A stretch of DNA of 64,000 nt from Pseudomonadales bacterium (GCA_024234855.1 JACKNN010000003.1:248001-312000); one strand, 5' to 3'; shown: positions 8,699-17,677, counted from the stretch's first letter. The notes: generated by a model from the letters alone, not told the origin. Numbers and translations: made by a program.

Positions 8699-9787
8699 AT
8701 GAATCGAGGCAAAATGATCGCACTGGCCGCCGCTGCCGCCTGTTTGCTCGGCTGCAGCGTGCCGGAAGGTACCCTGGTCCTGGACTGTGTGGACAACGGG
8801 GAGTTGCACCCGGTATGCGGCATGCAGAGTCCCGAGGACATCGCCGTCGTGCCCGGCGGTGACTATCTGCTGCTGAGCGAGTTGGGCGGTATCGGGGAGC
8901 GCCCGGGCCGTATTTTGCTGTTTGGCGTCAACGATGAGAGCTGGCGCCCGCTTTATCCCGGTACCGGTGCTGCCGCAACCGCCCCGGCGCTACCCCAGGG
9001 TGATGCCAGCTGCACGCAGCCCCCCGGTAGCGCGCTCAGCCCTCACGGCAGCCACCTGGTGCAACTGGCGGATGGCAGCTGGCGTTACCTGGTGGTAAAC
9101 CACGGCGGCCGCGAGGCGGTGGAGATCTTCACCCTGTCAACCGCAGCTGACGCCGAGCCGGCACTGCGCTGGCAAGGCTGCGTTTTTCCCGCCGACAATA
9201 CCCTGATCAATGACGTGGTCGGCTTGCGCAACGGTGATGTGATCTACACTCGCATGTACCACCCGGATGATTTGCTGGGGGATTTGCGCGGCTTGCTGGG
9301 GCTGGACAGCGGCGATGTCTGGCGCTGGAGCAAGGACACCGGCGTGAAGCTATTGCCTGGCACCACGGGCAGCCTGACCAATGGCCTGGAAATCAGTGCC
9401 GATGAGCGCTTTATTTTTATCAACCAGTATATGGACGGGAAAGTACAGAAATACGACCTGGCGGCGCAGGAGGTGGTTGGCAGCACGCCTGTCCCGCATG
9501 CCGATAACAGCGCCTGGGCGCCAGGCGGCGAGTTGTGGCTGGCCAGCCAGGACTTTGATGTGGCCAGCTATATGGCTTGCACCAAAGACCCGGCAGTGAC
9601 CTGCGGCATGGCGTTTGAAATTATTGCGCTGGATCCCGAGACCATGCAAAGCCGGGTTATATTCCGGCACCAGGGCCCGCCCATGGGGGCGGCGACTGTC
9701 GCCACGCCCCACCGCGACAAGGTGTATATAGGGTCATTCCTGGGTGATCGCCTGCTGGTGGTGCCCACGAGTGCGTTCGAGCCTTAG
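8699..9787 (+). CDS. Beta-propeller lipoprotein (SMP-30/strictosidine synthase-like)
   Basis: A 362-residue exported lipoprotein. A hydrophobic signal ends in the lipobox LLGC (Cys about residue 18). The rest looks like a six-bladed propeller of the SMP-30/gluconolactonase/strictosidine synthase type, with repeated strand-turn text such as EDIAVVPGGDYLLLSE, NGLEISADERFIFINQ and DKVYIGSFLGDRLLV. The ATG at 8699 is chosen since an AGAGAG site precedes it and the signal peptide begins there. No hydrolase signature residue can be fixed by eye. Its place after two acyl-CoA dehydrogenases suggests a role in handling the same substrate outside the cytoplasm, which is inference. Confidence 0.75.
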   Translation: MNRGKMIALAAAAACLLGCSVPEGTLVLDCVDNGELHPVCGMQSPEDIAVVPGGDYLLLSELGGIGERPGRILLFGVNDESWRPLYPGTGAAATAPALPQGDASCTQPPGSALSPHGSHLVQLADGSWRYLVVNHGGREAVEIFTLSTAADAEPALRWQGCVFPADNTLINDVVGLRNGDVIYTRMYHPDDLLGDLRGLLGLDSGDVWRWSKDTGVKLLPGTTGSLTNGLEISADERFIFINQYMDGKVQKYDLAAQEVVGSTPVPHADNSAWAPGGELWLASQDFDVASYMACTKDPAVTCGMAFEIIALDPETMQSRVIFRHQGPPMGAATVATPHRDKVYIGSFLGDRLLVVPTSAFEP

Positions 9788-9802
9788 CCAATACCCATAC
9801 CC

Positions 9803-10018
9803 CGAGCCCGCCACCTCCGGCTCGGTGGGCCCGACAGAAGGATAGATGTCGCCGTCGACCAGGGGCACCAGCCACCGTGCCTTTTGCGCTTCACTGCCGT
9901 AGCGGTGCAGCATGATGCAGTCCTGCATGGAAATTGAACCCACTGCCAGCTGGCCGTAATGGGAGCGGCCGATCACCTCGTTCATATAGACAAAGTCCAT
10001 GAACGGCCGGCCGCGGGA
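9803..10018 (-). pseudogene. Remnant of an acyl-CoA dehydrogenase gene
   Basis: About 72 codons read as the middle of an acyl-CoA dehydrogenase N-terminal domain: YMNEVIGRS, GSISMQD, YGSEAQKARWL and PSVGPTEPEVAGS. The similarity begins around codon SRGRPF and ends sharply after VAGS, where the reading frame becomes the antisense of the lipoprotein gene. Both ends of a normal dehydrogenase (about 400 residues) are missing. It sits just after the ligase stop codon, in the same frame and strand, separated by eight codons. This is a deletion relic, not a functional gene; it shows that a third dehydrogenase once followed the ligase. Confidence 0.8.
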
Positions 10019-10042
10019 TTTTACGCTCCGGGGGTGCGCCGC

Positions 10043-11746
10043 TCAGCCGGCTGCGCCCGGATCCAGGCTCTCCTGCAGGGTGCGCTTGACGAATTTACCG
10101 CTGGCATTACGCGGCAGCGGTTCATCCAGGATCCAGATATAGCGCGGCGCCTTGTAGGCGGCCAACTGGGTCTTGCAGAATTCGCGCAGTTCCCCGGCGC
10201 CGGGTTGTGTGCCCGGGGCGGGGAATATCGCTGCACCCACCTCTTCCCCGAGCCGCTCGTCGGGCACTGAGAATACCGTGCACTCCGCCACGTCCGGGTG
10301 CTTGTACAGTGCCGTTTCCACCTCGGAGCAGTACACGTTCTCGCCGCCGCGCAGCACCATGTCCTTGGCGCGGTCGACCAGGTAGATGAAATTATCCTCG
10401 TCGATGTAACCGATGTCGCCGGTGAGCAGCCAGCCGTCGACGATGGTCTCCGCAGTGGCGTCGGGCCGGTTGAGGTAGCCCTTGATGACCTGGGAGCCCC
10501 TCACGCAGATTTCGCCGGTCTGGCCCCTGGGCAGGGTATTGCCCGCCTTGTCGATACATTTTACATCGTAGATGGGCAGCACCAGGCCGGCACTGTTGGG
10601 TTTGTCCGACAGGAAAAAGCCGGTGGAGGTGCTGATCATGCCGCAGACTTCGGTCATGCCATAACCCTGGCCCGGCCGGGCGCCGCGGCCGGCGTGATCG
10701 ATTTTACCGATCAGGTCCGGCTGAACGGCGGCGCCGCCGCCGTTCAGGGCTGTCAGCGTGGAGGTATCCCGTGTTGCAAAGTCGGGGTGATTGATGATCT
10801 CCCGGCTCATGGTGGGCACACCGCTGAAGATCGTGATTTTCTCCTCTTCGATAAGGCGCAGCGCCTCACCCGCATCCCACTTATGCATGTGCACCAGTTT
10901 GCCGCCGCCCATGGTCGCTGTCTGGGCCAGGCAGTTGTTGGCGGTAACGTGAAACAGCGGGGTCGCCACAATGGATGCCAACTGTGTCCTGCCGCCGCCC
11001 AGCAGGTTGGGGGGCTCCTTGCCGAGGGCCTTCGCCTGCGCGGTGGCCTGCGAGAGGGTGCCGAATACCACGCTGAGGATATTGTTGACACAGCCGCGGT
11101 GGGTCAACCGGGCGCCCTTGGGATTGCCGGTGGTGCCCGACGTATAGAATATGCAGGCATCGTCATCCGGGTCTATGCTGGCTTCGGGCAGTGCCGGTTC
11201 CGTTGCCAGAACCTCGCTCCAAGGGGTGGCCCAGTGTGGGCTATCGTCAACCCTGACCGCGGCCACCCTGAGGTCGGCGAAGCCGTCGCGGACCTCGTCA
11301 AAACGTGCCAGGCGTTCAGCGTCACAGATCAGGAGTTTTGTGCCGGAATCCATTAGACCGTACTTCAATTCCTCCGGTACCCACCAGGCGTTTACTCCCA
11401 CCGAGACGGCGCCTATGCTGGCGATTGCCCAGTAGGCGAGCATCCATTCGGGGTAATTGCGCATGGCAATGGCCACCCGATCGTGTTGGCCGATACCAGT
11501 GGCCCGCAACCAGTTGGCAATCCGGGCAACCTCCTCATGGGCCTGGGCATAGGTCCAGCGCTCGTCCCGGTACACCAGGTAGTCGGCATCGGCATGCCTC
11601 GCCGTGCCCAACCAGATATCGCGCAGGGAATTGGGTGCCATGGCCCAGGCTTTCACCGGGTGGCCGCCCACGTTTACCTCGGTGATGCTGAACATCTGTC
11701 CCGGGGCCGTCATCTCGGCGATGGTTTCCTGAAGTTCCTTATACAT
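10043..11746 (-). CDS. Acyl-CoA synthetase (AMP-binding, class I adenylating enzyme)
   Basis: A 567-residue ligase that should activate a carboxylic acid as acyl-AMP and then acyl-CoA. Core motifs are in order: YTSGTTGNPKGARLTH (P-loop), GYGMTE, WLLTGDIGYIDEDNF, DRAKDMVLRGGENVY and the C-terminal lysine motif PRNASGKFVKR. The start at 11746 is preferred because GGGAG lies upstream and the family starts close to here; the open frame extends 99 codons further without similarity. Chain length or ring preference is not readable. The remnant dehydrogenase immediately downstream suggests that the two once worked in one pathway. Confidence 0.92.
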   Translation of the reverse strand: MYKELQETIAEMTAPGQMFSITEVNVGGHPVKAWAMAPNSLRDIWLGTARHADADYLVYRDERWTYAQAHEEVARIANWLRATGIGQHDRVAIAMRNYPEWMLAYWAIASIGAVSVGVNAWWVPEELKYGLMDSGTKLLICDAERLARFDEVRDGFADLRVAAVRVDDSPHWATPWSEVLATEPALPEASIDPDDDACIFYTSGTTGNPKGARLTHRGCVNNILSVVFGTLSQATAQAKALGKEPPNLLGGGRTQLASIVATPLFHVTANNCLAQTATMGGGKLVHMHKWDAGEALRLIEEEKITIFSGVPTMSREIINHPDFATRDTSTLTALNGGGAAVQPDLIGKIDHAGRGARPGQGYGMTEVCGMISTSTGFFLSDKPNSAGLVLPIYDVKCIDKAGNTLPRGQTGEICVRGSQVIKGYLNRPDATAETIVDGWLLTGDIGYIDEDNFIYLVDRAKDMVLRGGENVYCSEVETALYKHPDVAECTVFSVPDERLGEEVGAAIFPAPGTQPGAGELREFCKTQLAAYKAPRYIWILDEPLPRNASGKFVKRTLQESLDPGAAG

Positions 11747-11842
11747 ATTATATTTGCTCCCGCATTGGAATCCGTCGTGTACCGGGCCGATCCATTCGGC
11801 CCGTCCGGGCGCGGCTTGCAAATAGCCCTCCCGTCGGTGAAT

Positions 11843-11859
11843 ATTATATGGCGTATAAT
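11843..11859. promoter_or_regulatory. ATTATA-n5-TATAAT inverted repeat in divergent promoter region
   Basis: The 165 bp between the ligase and the divergent kappa-GST-like gene contains ATTATA, five bases (TGGCG), then TATAAT. Each arm read outward is a perfect -10 hexamer, so this may be two back-to-back promoters or an operator. No convincing -35 element is seen at 16-18 bp on either side, so the call is weak. Confidence 0.3.
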
Positions 11860-11911
11860 CTGCCAAAATATTTTCAGTGGCAACAACAGCTTGAGCAGCT
11901 GGGAGACCGCG

Positions 11912-13243
11912 ATGGTAAAAAATGCGTTGTATTGGCGCAGGGAGATCATGCCGTACCTGGCCCGCATTGCCACCAGTCATCGCCTGCAGCGCCTGCGGCG
12001 AAGCATGGCGGAGCGGCGCCGGGTGCGCCACAAACAGCCGCACCGGGTGACGGTTTACCTGCGCCTCAATGACCCCTACAGCTTTGTCCTGCTGCAGGTA
12101 CTGCCGTCGCTGGCCGATCGCTACCCGCTGCAGTACGAGTTTCGCACCGTGCTCAATTTGCAGCCGGAAATGTACCCTGCGCCCCGGATGTGGGAAAACA
12201 ACGCCTTTCAGGACGGGGCCTACCTGGCGGCGCTCTACGATCTGGACTATCCGCAGGACAGGCCCGCCAGCACGCCTGAACTCGACCGGCAGCTGACCTC
12301 ACAGCTATTGCACTGGGAACTGCAACCCGGTTATCTGGACAACGCCCTGGCCCTGTTCAAGGCCTACTGGCAGGGCGACGCTGCTCTGGTTCAGGCACAG
12401 GTGGATCCCCGGGTAACCGGCAATGTGGAGTGTTACCAGCACCATTTGCAGGCCAACGAGAGTCTCCTGCAGGCCGAAGGCCACTATCTCAGTGGCATGC
12501 TGTACTACGGCGGTGAATGGTACTGGGGCCTGGATCGACTGGTACACCTGGAGCGCCGACTCAATGAATTGAGCCTGGCGCCGGGCAATACGCAGCTGGC
12601 GTTCGACCGGGGCTACCGGGATTTTTGTCGCCTGGGCAGCGCGGGGCAGTTGTCGGATGAGCGGCGTGTCACGCCCGTCGTAGTGTATTTCTCCATGCGC
12701 AGCCCCTATTCCTATCTCGGCCTCGTGCGGGCGCGCCAACTGGCCGGGCACTACCGCATTCCGCTGGTGGTAAAACCGGTCTTGCCCATGGTCATGCGGC
12801 GCATGCAGGTGCCCAGGGCCAAGAGTTTCTATATTACCCGGGATGTCAAACGGGAGGCGGACAAGTACGGCATGGATTTCGGTTTTATCGCTGATCCGCT
12901 GGGCAGGGGAGTTGAGCGCTGCTACGCCCTCTACGATTTTGCCCAGGCTGCCGGCAAGGGCCACGAGTTCCTCGAAAGCTGCGCCCGCGGGGTCTGGGCC
13001 GAGGGTATTCGATCCGATACTGACGCGGGCCTGCAAGCACTGGTGGAACGGGTGGGCCTGGACTGGCAGCAGGCAAGGCCTTTGCTGGCAAACGACAGCT
13101 GGCGCCTGTGGGCCCAGGAAAACCTGGCGGAACTGTATGCCAATGGCCTCTGGGGTGTGCCGAGTTTCACCTACGGTGAGCTCAGGGTGTTCGGGCAGGA
13201 TCGCCTGGATTGTATCGAGCGGGCGATTGTCGCCATTAGTTGA
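11912..13243 (+). CDS. Tandem DsbA/kappa-GST-like protein (HCCA isomerase family, two domains)
   Basis: A 443-residue protein with two thioredoxin-fold domains of the DsbA-like clan that includes 2-hydroxychromene-2-carboxylate isomerase and kappa GST. Domain 1 (about 45-220) opens VTVYLRLNDPYSFVLL. Domain 2 (about 245-440) opens VVVYFSMRSPYSYLGL and keeps the family's late GVPSFTYGELRVFGQDRL. Neither domain has a CxxC pair; the second has the SPYSY serine position used by kappa enzymes, while the first has Asp there. Usual family members are single-domain and about 200 residues, so this is a fusion or internal duplication. Start 11912 follows GGGAGACC. The substrate is unknown. Confidence 0.85.
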   Translation: MVKNALYWRREIMPYLARIATSHRLQRLRRSMAERRRVRHKQPHRVTVYLRLNDPYSFVLLQVLPSLADRYPLQYEFRTVLNLQPEMYPAPRMWENNAFQDGAYLAALYDLDYPQDRPASTPELDRQLTSQLLHWELQPGYLDNALALFKAYWQGDAALVQAQVDPRVTGNVECYQHHLQANESLLQAEGHYLSGMLYYGGEWYWGLDRLVHLERRLNELSLAPGNTQLAFDRGYRDFCRLGSAGQLSDERRVTPVVVYFSMRSPYSYLGLVRARQLAGHYRIPLVVKPVLPMVMRRMQVPRAKSFYITRDVKREADKYGMDFGFIADPLGRGVERCYALYDFAQAAGKGHEFLESCARGVWAEGIRSDTDAGLQALVERVGLDWQQARPLLANDSWRLWAQENLAELYANGLWGVPSFTYGELRVFGQDRLDCIERAIVAIS

Positions 13244-13270
13244 CCGGGCTTTTTCGGCAAGGAGATTTCG

Positions 13271-14380
13271 ATGGCGGCAGACTACCTGCTCTACGGTGGC
13301 GATCACTCCCTTTATACCGGCAAGGCGCGGGCGTATATGCGTTTCAAGGGCCTCAATTGGGAGGAGGTGACCGCCACCAGGGCGATCTACAAAACCACAC
13401 TCCTGCCGAATGTCGGGGCGGCGATCGTGCCCGTGCTGGCGACTGCGGAGGGGCGCTTTATACAGGACACCACGGATATCATTGATTTCCTCGAGGCGGC
13501 TCACCCCGCGGTCCCGGTTTACCCCGACACGCCGGTGCAGAAGCTGGTGGCGCTGATGCTGGAGCTCTATGGTGATGAGTGGCTGGTGATTCCCGCCATG
13601 CACTATCGCTGGAGCATGCTGGAGCAGCAGCGTGAATTCATTTTCTCGGAATTCGGCAAAATGAGTGCGCCCGAAGCAAGCCGCGAGGAGCAGTTGGTGA
13701 TCGGTGAAAAGACCTCGACGATGTTCCGGGGATCGATCACCATGCTTGGCATTACCGAACAGACTATACCGGCGATAGAGCAAGTGTACCTGGAGCTACT
13801 GGATCAACTGGATGTGCATTTTGGCCAGTACGATTACCTGCTGGGTTCCCGTCCAAGTATTGGTGACTTCGGGCTGATGGGCCCCCTGTATGCTCACCTG
13901 GGTCGCGACCCTGTACCGAAGGCCCTGATGCAGGCGCGAGCACCCAATGTATACGCCTGGGTAGAGCGCATGAACAACCCCGTGCCACTATCCGGTGACT
14001 TCCTGGCCAACGACGAGATTCCGCGTACCCTGTTGCCGATATTGCAGACGATGTGTCGCGACCAGCTGCCCGATGTATTGGACGTTATTCGCCACAATGC
14101 CGCGTGGCTGGAGCGCAACCCGGGTGGAAATATTCCGCGCTACCTCGGCATGCATGCCTTTCGCACCGGGCCCGCTGTCGGTGAGCGTGTGATTCACAGC
14201 TACGCCCAGTGGATGTTCCAGCGCCCCTGGGCGCACTACCATTCCCTGCCTGTGCAGAAGCGGGGTGAGGCGGACGAACTGCTTCAGGTCATTGGCGGAT
14301 ACGAGGCTATGAATACCGATATCACCCATTGGCTTGCGCGCAAACCCGGGCAACTCGAGTTGGTGGGGGCCCCAGGATGA
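13271..14380 (+). CDS. Glutathione S-transferase-like protein, extended form
   Basis: A 369-residue protein whose first 80 residues form a GST thioredoxin half (YLLYGGDHSLYTGKARAYM, VPVLATAEGRFIQDTTDIIDFLE). The following helical region is longer than in a normal 200-220 residue GST and includes YLLGSRPSIGDFGLMGPLY, the usual C-domain motif. The extra 130 residues at the end have no domain I can name. The gene lies 27 bp after the kappa-GST-like fusion with a good AAGGAG, so they are probably co-expressed. A conjugating or isomerising role is likely by fold only. Confidence 0.78.
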   Translation: MAADYLLYGGDHSLYTGKARAYMRFKGLNWEEVTATRAIYKTTLLPNVGAAIVPVLATAEGRFIQDTTDIIDFLEAAHPAVPVYPDTPVQKLVALMLELYGDEWLVIPAMHYRWSMLEQQREFIFSEFGKMSAPEASREEQLVIGEKTSTMFRGSITMLGITEQTIPAIEQVYLELLDQLDVHFGQYDYLLGSRPSIGDFGLMGPLYAHLGRDPVPKALMQARAPNVYAWVERMNNPVPLSGDFLANDEIPRTLLPILQTMCRDQLPDVLDVIRHNAAWLERNPGGNIPRYLGMHAFRTGPAVGERVIHSYAQWMFQRPWAHYHSLPVQKRGEADELLQVIGGYEAMNTDITHWLARKPGQLELVGAPG

Positions 14381-14383
14381 GCG

Positions 14384-14409
14384 AGCGATTCCGGCGTAAG
14401 CCGGTCGCT
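14384..14409 (+). terminator. Hairpin after the GST-like gene
   Basis: An imperfect stem AGCGA(tt)CCGGC, loop GTAA, GCCGGTCGCT starts 4 bp after the stop codon. The loop is of the stable GNRA type. The run of T that follows is weak (ATATATTTC), so termination may be partial. Confidence 0.4.
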
Positions 14410-14552
14410 TGCGCATATATTTCGGCGGGCGGTTATGGCACTGCGTGATATCGTGTCAGTCGCGAACTCGAAAAGTCTCGCGTAATAGACAGCCGATCAT
14501 TTACTGTTCTAATATCAAATGTTAGCCGCACAGTCAGGAATTCCCGTAAAAA

Positions 14553-15188
14553 ATGACCAGCCCAAATACGCGCAGCACTGTCAAAAAATTGAAGGCCGTC
14601 GGCAAATTACCCGGCGATAAGAAGCCCGATGGACGCCTGCTGCGCACCGAGCGCAGCCGGCAGCTGATCATCGATGCCCTGCATGACCTGGTCAACGAAG
14701 GCGTCCTCCAACCCACGGCGCAGACGGTGGCGGAGCGGGCCGGAGTCGGCATCCGTACCGTGTTCCGGCATTTCGCCGACATGGAAACACTGTTTGCGAC
14801 CATGGATGTACAGCTGCGCAGTGGTTATGAGGGCATGTTTCTCGGCGGCGATCGCGCCGGTACCCTGGATGAACGGATCCAGCATGCCATCGAGCGGCGG
14901 GCGGCGGCATTTGAAAGGCAATCACCGTTGATATTATCGACGCGCGCCCAGATGTGGCGCTCGCAGGTGCTGCAAAAGAACTATGCGAGAAACCAGCGGG
15001 GGTTGCGCAAGGACCTCGCGGACTGGTTACCTGAAATCACTGATTTGCCCTCCGTCCGCCGGGAGGCGGTGGACGCCGCCGCCTCATTCGAAGCCTGGGA
15101 TCGGCTGCGGTCACAGCAGGGTCTGAGCGTGAAGGCCAGCATGGAGGTAGTACACGAACTGCTGCGCCTGGCTTTCGGCGTCAACTAG
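14553..15188 (+). CDS. TetR/AcrR family transcriptional regulator
   Basis: A 211-residue regulator with an N-terminal helix-turn-helix of TetR type: TAQTVAERAGVGIRTVFRHFADMETLFA at about 51-78. A basic, lysine-rich tail of about 30 residues precedes it. The C-terminal ligand domain is not diagnostic. It follows the two GST-like genes after a possible terminator and has its own 170-bp upstream region, so it may regulate that cluster. The ligand is unknown. Confidence 0.88.
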   Translation: MTSPNTRSTVKKLKAVGKLPGDKKPDGRLLRTERSRQLIIDALHDLVNEGVLQPTAQTVAERAGVGIRTVFRHFADMETLFATMDVQLRSGYEGMFLGGDRAGTLDERIQHAIERRAAAFERQSPLILSTRAQMWRSQVLQKNYARNQRGLRKDLADWLPEITDLPSVRREAVDAAASFEAWDRLRSQQGLSVKASMEVVHELLRLAFGVN

Positions 15189-15259
15189 GCCTACTTGCGG
15201 CCCCAGACACCGACGGCTTCCTGTACCCGCTCGGTATAGGTGCGCCCAGGGCGTATTCG

Positions 15260-15727
15260 CTATGCCTGCCCTACGGGTTCGCAGATGAAGATGGGGATAT
15301 CGCGGCTGGTCCGCGCGCGGTAATCCGCATAGGGCGCGTAGGCCTGGTCACACAGGGGCCATAGGTCCGGTTTTTCCGCTGCGGTGGCGAGTCGTGCGCG
15401 CAAGGCCATTACCTTGCCGCGATAGCGCACCGACAGGTCGGGGTTTTTAGCTATGTTGTAGTACCACACGGGATTCTTGACGGCGCCTCCCATGGAGGCC
15501 ACAAGCAGTAAGCCCTGTTTGTAGGGTACGTACATCAGCGGCATGGTGATACTGCGACCGGACTTTGCGCCGGTCATGGTGACAAAGCAGACCTCGTCGC
15601 CGGAAAGTGTGTTAAACATTTTTCCACGCACCAGCTTGTTGAGGAAGATATGCGTGCGCGACATTGTCTTGAGTATCCACTTCGGTGGGTTCACACCCCT
15701 GATCTCATCCCCTTTGTTCTCAGCCAT
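15260..15727 (-). CDS. DUF385-type (deazaflavin-dependent-like) oxidoreductase
   Basis: A 155-residue split-beta-barrel protein of the nitroreductase/DUF385 group. The text TMTGAKSGRSITMPLMYVPYKQGLLLVASMGG followed by NPVWYYNIAKNP is typical. In mycobacteria these proteins use cofactor F420; most gammaproteobacteria are not known to make it, so the cofactor here is uncertain (F420, FMN or heme are possible for this fold). The ribosome-binding site is weak (GGGA). The gene is alone, between the TetR gene (convergent) and the YfcG-like gene. Confidence 0.83.
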   Translation of the reverse strand: MAENKGDEIRGVNPPKWILKTMSRTHIFLNKLVRGKMFNTLSGDEVCFVTMTGAKSGRSITMPLMYVPYKQGLLLVASMGGAVKNPVWYYNIAKNPDLSVRYRGKVMALRARLATAAEKPDLWPLCDQAYAPYADYRARTSRDIPIFICEPVGQA

Positions 15728-15837
15728 GCATGATTTTCCCGTTTAGATGCGTTTCACTGAAACCGTGTCGCCAGTGTCGTGCCCGCCCAACGCGCTGTCA
15801 ACACCGATACAGAAGCGCATTTATCCCGAAGCTTGCT

Positions 15838-16521
15838 TCAGGTCTGCAGTGTGGTGCGCGCATTCCTGGCAAATTCTTCGGCCTTGTCCTTGTCCTCCAG
15901 GATGCTGTCGATAGCAAACGGTACCTGGACGCCGCGCTGGAGTCCGGGCTTTTCCTTCATCACATTCATCCAGCGGTCGAGATTTTCCAGGCCGTCCCGG
16001 GAGATTCCCGACCATTTGTAGGTCCTGACCCAGCACCAGTTGGCGATATCGGCAATTGAGTAATCATCTGCCAGCCATTCGTTCTGTCCCAGCCGGGTAT
16101 CGAGAACTTCGAACAGGCGGCGCCCCTCATGCTGGTAGCGGTTGATGGCCGCCTCGATTTTCTCCGGGAAATAGCGATAAAAGACGTTGGCCTGGCCCAT
16201 CATCGGCCCGATGCCCCCCATCTGGAACATTAGCCATTGGATCACCCGGGAGCGTCCCTTCACATCGGTCGGCAACAGACGGTCGGCCCGTTCCGCCAGG
16301 TAAATCATGATCGCGCCGGACTCGAACACCGCGAAGTCGTCATTGGCCCGGTCGACGATCACGGGAATACGGCCGTTCGGGTTCAGCGCCCTGAACTCGG
16401 GCTTGTGCTGGTCGCCGGAACGGATGTCCACCATCTTGACGGTGTACTCAAGACCCAACTCCTCGAGGGTGCATGAGGCCTTGTGGCCGTTGGGTGTGGG
16501 GGCGGTGTACAGATCGATCAT
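15838..16521 (-). CDS. yfcG: YfcG-like glutathione transferase / disulfide reductase
   Basis: A 227-residue protein closely matching E. coli YfcG, a nu-class GST with disulfide-bond reductase activity using glutathione. The N-terminus IDLYTAPTPNGHK, the NPNGRIPVIVD loop, FESGAIMIYLAE and QMGGIGPMMGQ are nearly the family text, and YSIADIANWCWV is the C-domain motif. The TPNGHK turn has Thr/Asn where other GSTs carry Ser/Tyr. The ATG at 16521 follows AAGGAG; the open frame upstream is not homologous. It is divergent from the nitronate monooxygenase-like gene. Confidence 0.88.
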   Translation of the reverse strand: MIDLYTAPTPNGHKASCTLEELGLEYTVKMVDIRSGDQHKPEFRALNPNGRIPVIVDRANDDFAVFESGAIMIYLAERADRLLPTDVKGRSRVIQWLMFQMGGIGPMMGQANVFYRYFPEKIEAAINRYQHEGRRLFEVLDTRLGQNEWLADDYSIADIANWCWVRTYKWSGISRDGLENLDRWMNVMKEKPGLQRGVQVPFAIDSILEDKDKAEEFARNARTTLQT

Positions 16522-16738
16522 CGTTTGTCTCCTTGGCTGGATAACGCTGGTGGAACAGTATGATAGTACACGTCGCGCCCGGCGCCGGGACAGTGAAAAA
16601 ATTTTACGTAGTGACATGGAACATGCCAATATTGGCTCTCCCTCGACAGGCACCGGGTATGGCCCGCTGCTCCTGGCTGCATGTATAACGAAGGGATTGA
16701 CTCCGGATCTCACCAGGACCAAAACAAGGACTAATGGC

Positions 16739-17677
16739 ATGGCAATTGAAAACCGGGTGACCGGGCTCACCGGCACCCAGTACCCGATCATACAGGCGCC
16801 CATGGGCTGGATTGCACGCTCTCGCCTGGCCTCGGCAGTGAGTAACGCCGGTGGCCTGGGTATTATAGAGACCTCCTCGGGCGAGCTGGACAACATCAAG
16901 CGTGAAGTGGCCCTGATGCGCGAGCTGACGGACAAGCCCTTCGGGATGAACGTCGCACTGTCCTATGTCAAGGGCAGCAATATTATCGATTTCGTGATCG
17001 AACAGGGCATAAAATTTGTCACCACTTCTTCCGGTAGTCCCAGTGTATGCACCCGGGATTTCCAGGCGGCCGGTATCACCGTTTTCCACGTCGTGCCCAC
17101 CCTGGACATGGCATTGAAGGCGATCGATGCCGGCGTTGACGGCCTGGTGGTAGAGGGCGGCGAGGGCGGCGGCTTCAAAAACCCCAGCCCGGTGTCGACC
17201 ATGGTATTGCTGCCGTTGATACGCACCCGGGTCGATGTGCCTGTCATCGCTGCTGGCGGCATCAGCGACGGCCTGTCCATGGCGGCAGCATTCGCACTGG
17301 GTGCCGAAGGGGTGCAAATGGGTACGCGCATGTTGTCCTGCCTGGAGTCGCCGGTGCATGACAACTGGAAGCAGGCCGTGGTGGCGGCAAAGGAAACGGA
17401 TACCGTATTTCTCAACCAGCAGTCGCGCCCGGCCCTGCGAGCGCTGCGCACCCGGCGTACGGCGGCGCTGGAGCCGCTGGGTAAATTCAATGTCATGGAA
17501 AACATGGCGGGAATACCCGCGCTGTATTTCGGCGGCGATATGGAGGCGGCGATACCGCTGTCGGGGCAGGTTTGCGGGCGCATCGATGATATTCTCAGCG
17601 CACGCCAGATCATTGATGAGACCATCGCGGGGTTTCACGAGGTTGTGCGCGACCTTGCGCAGCGTTATCCCGCATGA
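16739..17677 (+). CDS. NAD(P)H-dependent flavin oxidoreductase / nitronate monooxygenase-like
   Basis: A 312-residue FMN-binding TIM barrel of the nitronate monooxygenase group. It opens with YPIIQAPMGWIA, contains NAGGLGII, VEGGEGGG, IAAGGISDG and the phosphate-binding GAEGVQMGTR. Members oxidise nitronates or reduce quinones or enoyl substrates, and the sequence does not decide between them. The ATG at 16739 follows AAGGA; upstream codons in the open frame are not similar. Its stop overlaps the start of the next gene as ATGA, so the two are translationally coupled. That partner is a rifampicin-phosphotransferase-like protein, an unusual neighbour. Confidence 0.87.
   Translation: MAIENRVTGLTGTQYPIIQAPMGWIARSRLASAVSNAGGLGIIETSSGELDNIKREVALMRELTDKPFGMNVALSYVKGSNIIDFVIEQGIKFVTTSSGSPSVCTRDFQAAGITVFHVVPTLDMALKAIDAGVDGLVVEGGEGGGFKNPSPVSTMVLLPLIRTRVDVPVIAAGGISDGLSMAAAFALGAEGVQMGTRMLSCLESPVHDNWKQAVVAAKETDTVFLNQQSRPALRALRTRRTAALEPLGKFNVMENMAGIPALYFGGDMEAAIPLSGQVCGRIDDILSARQIIDETIAGFHEVVRDLAQRYPA

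Noticed and set aside
10298..11356. Long plus-strand open frame inside the acyl-CoA ligase
   Set aside because: The ligase motifs on the minus strand are complete and continuous; the antisense frame has no homology signals.
15191..15253. Short minus-strand frame ending GRTYTERVQEAVGVWGRK
   Set aside because: About 20 codons look protein-like and could be the C-terminal scrap of a lost gene, but I cannot name a family, so it was not called.
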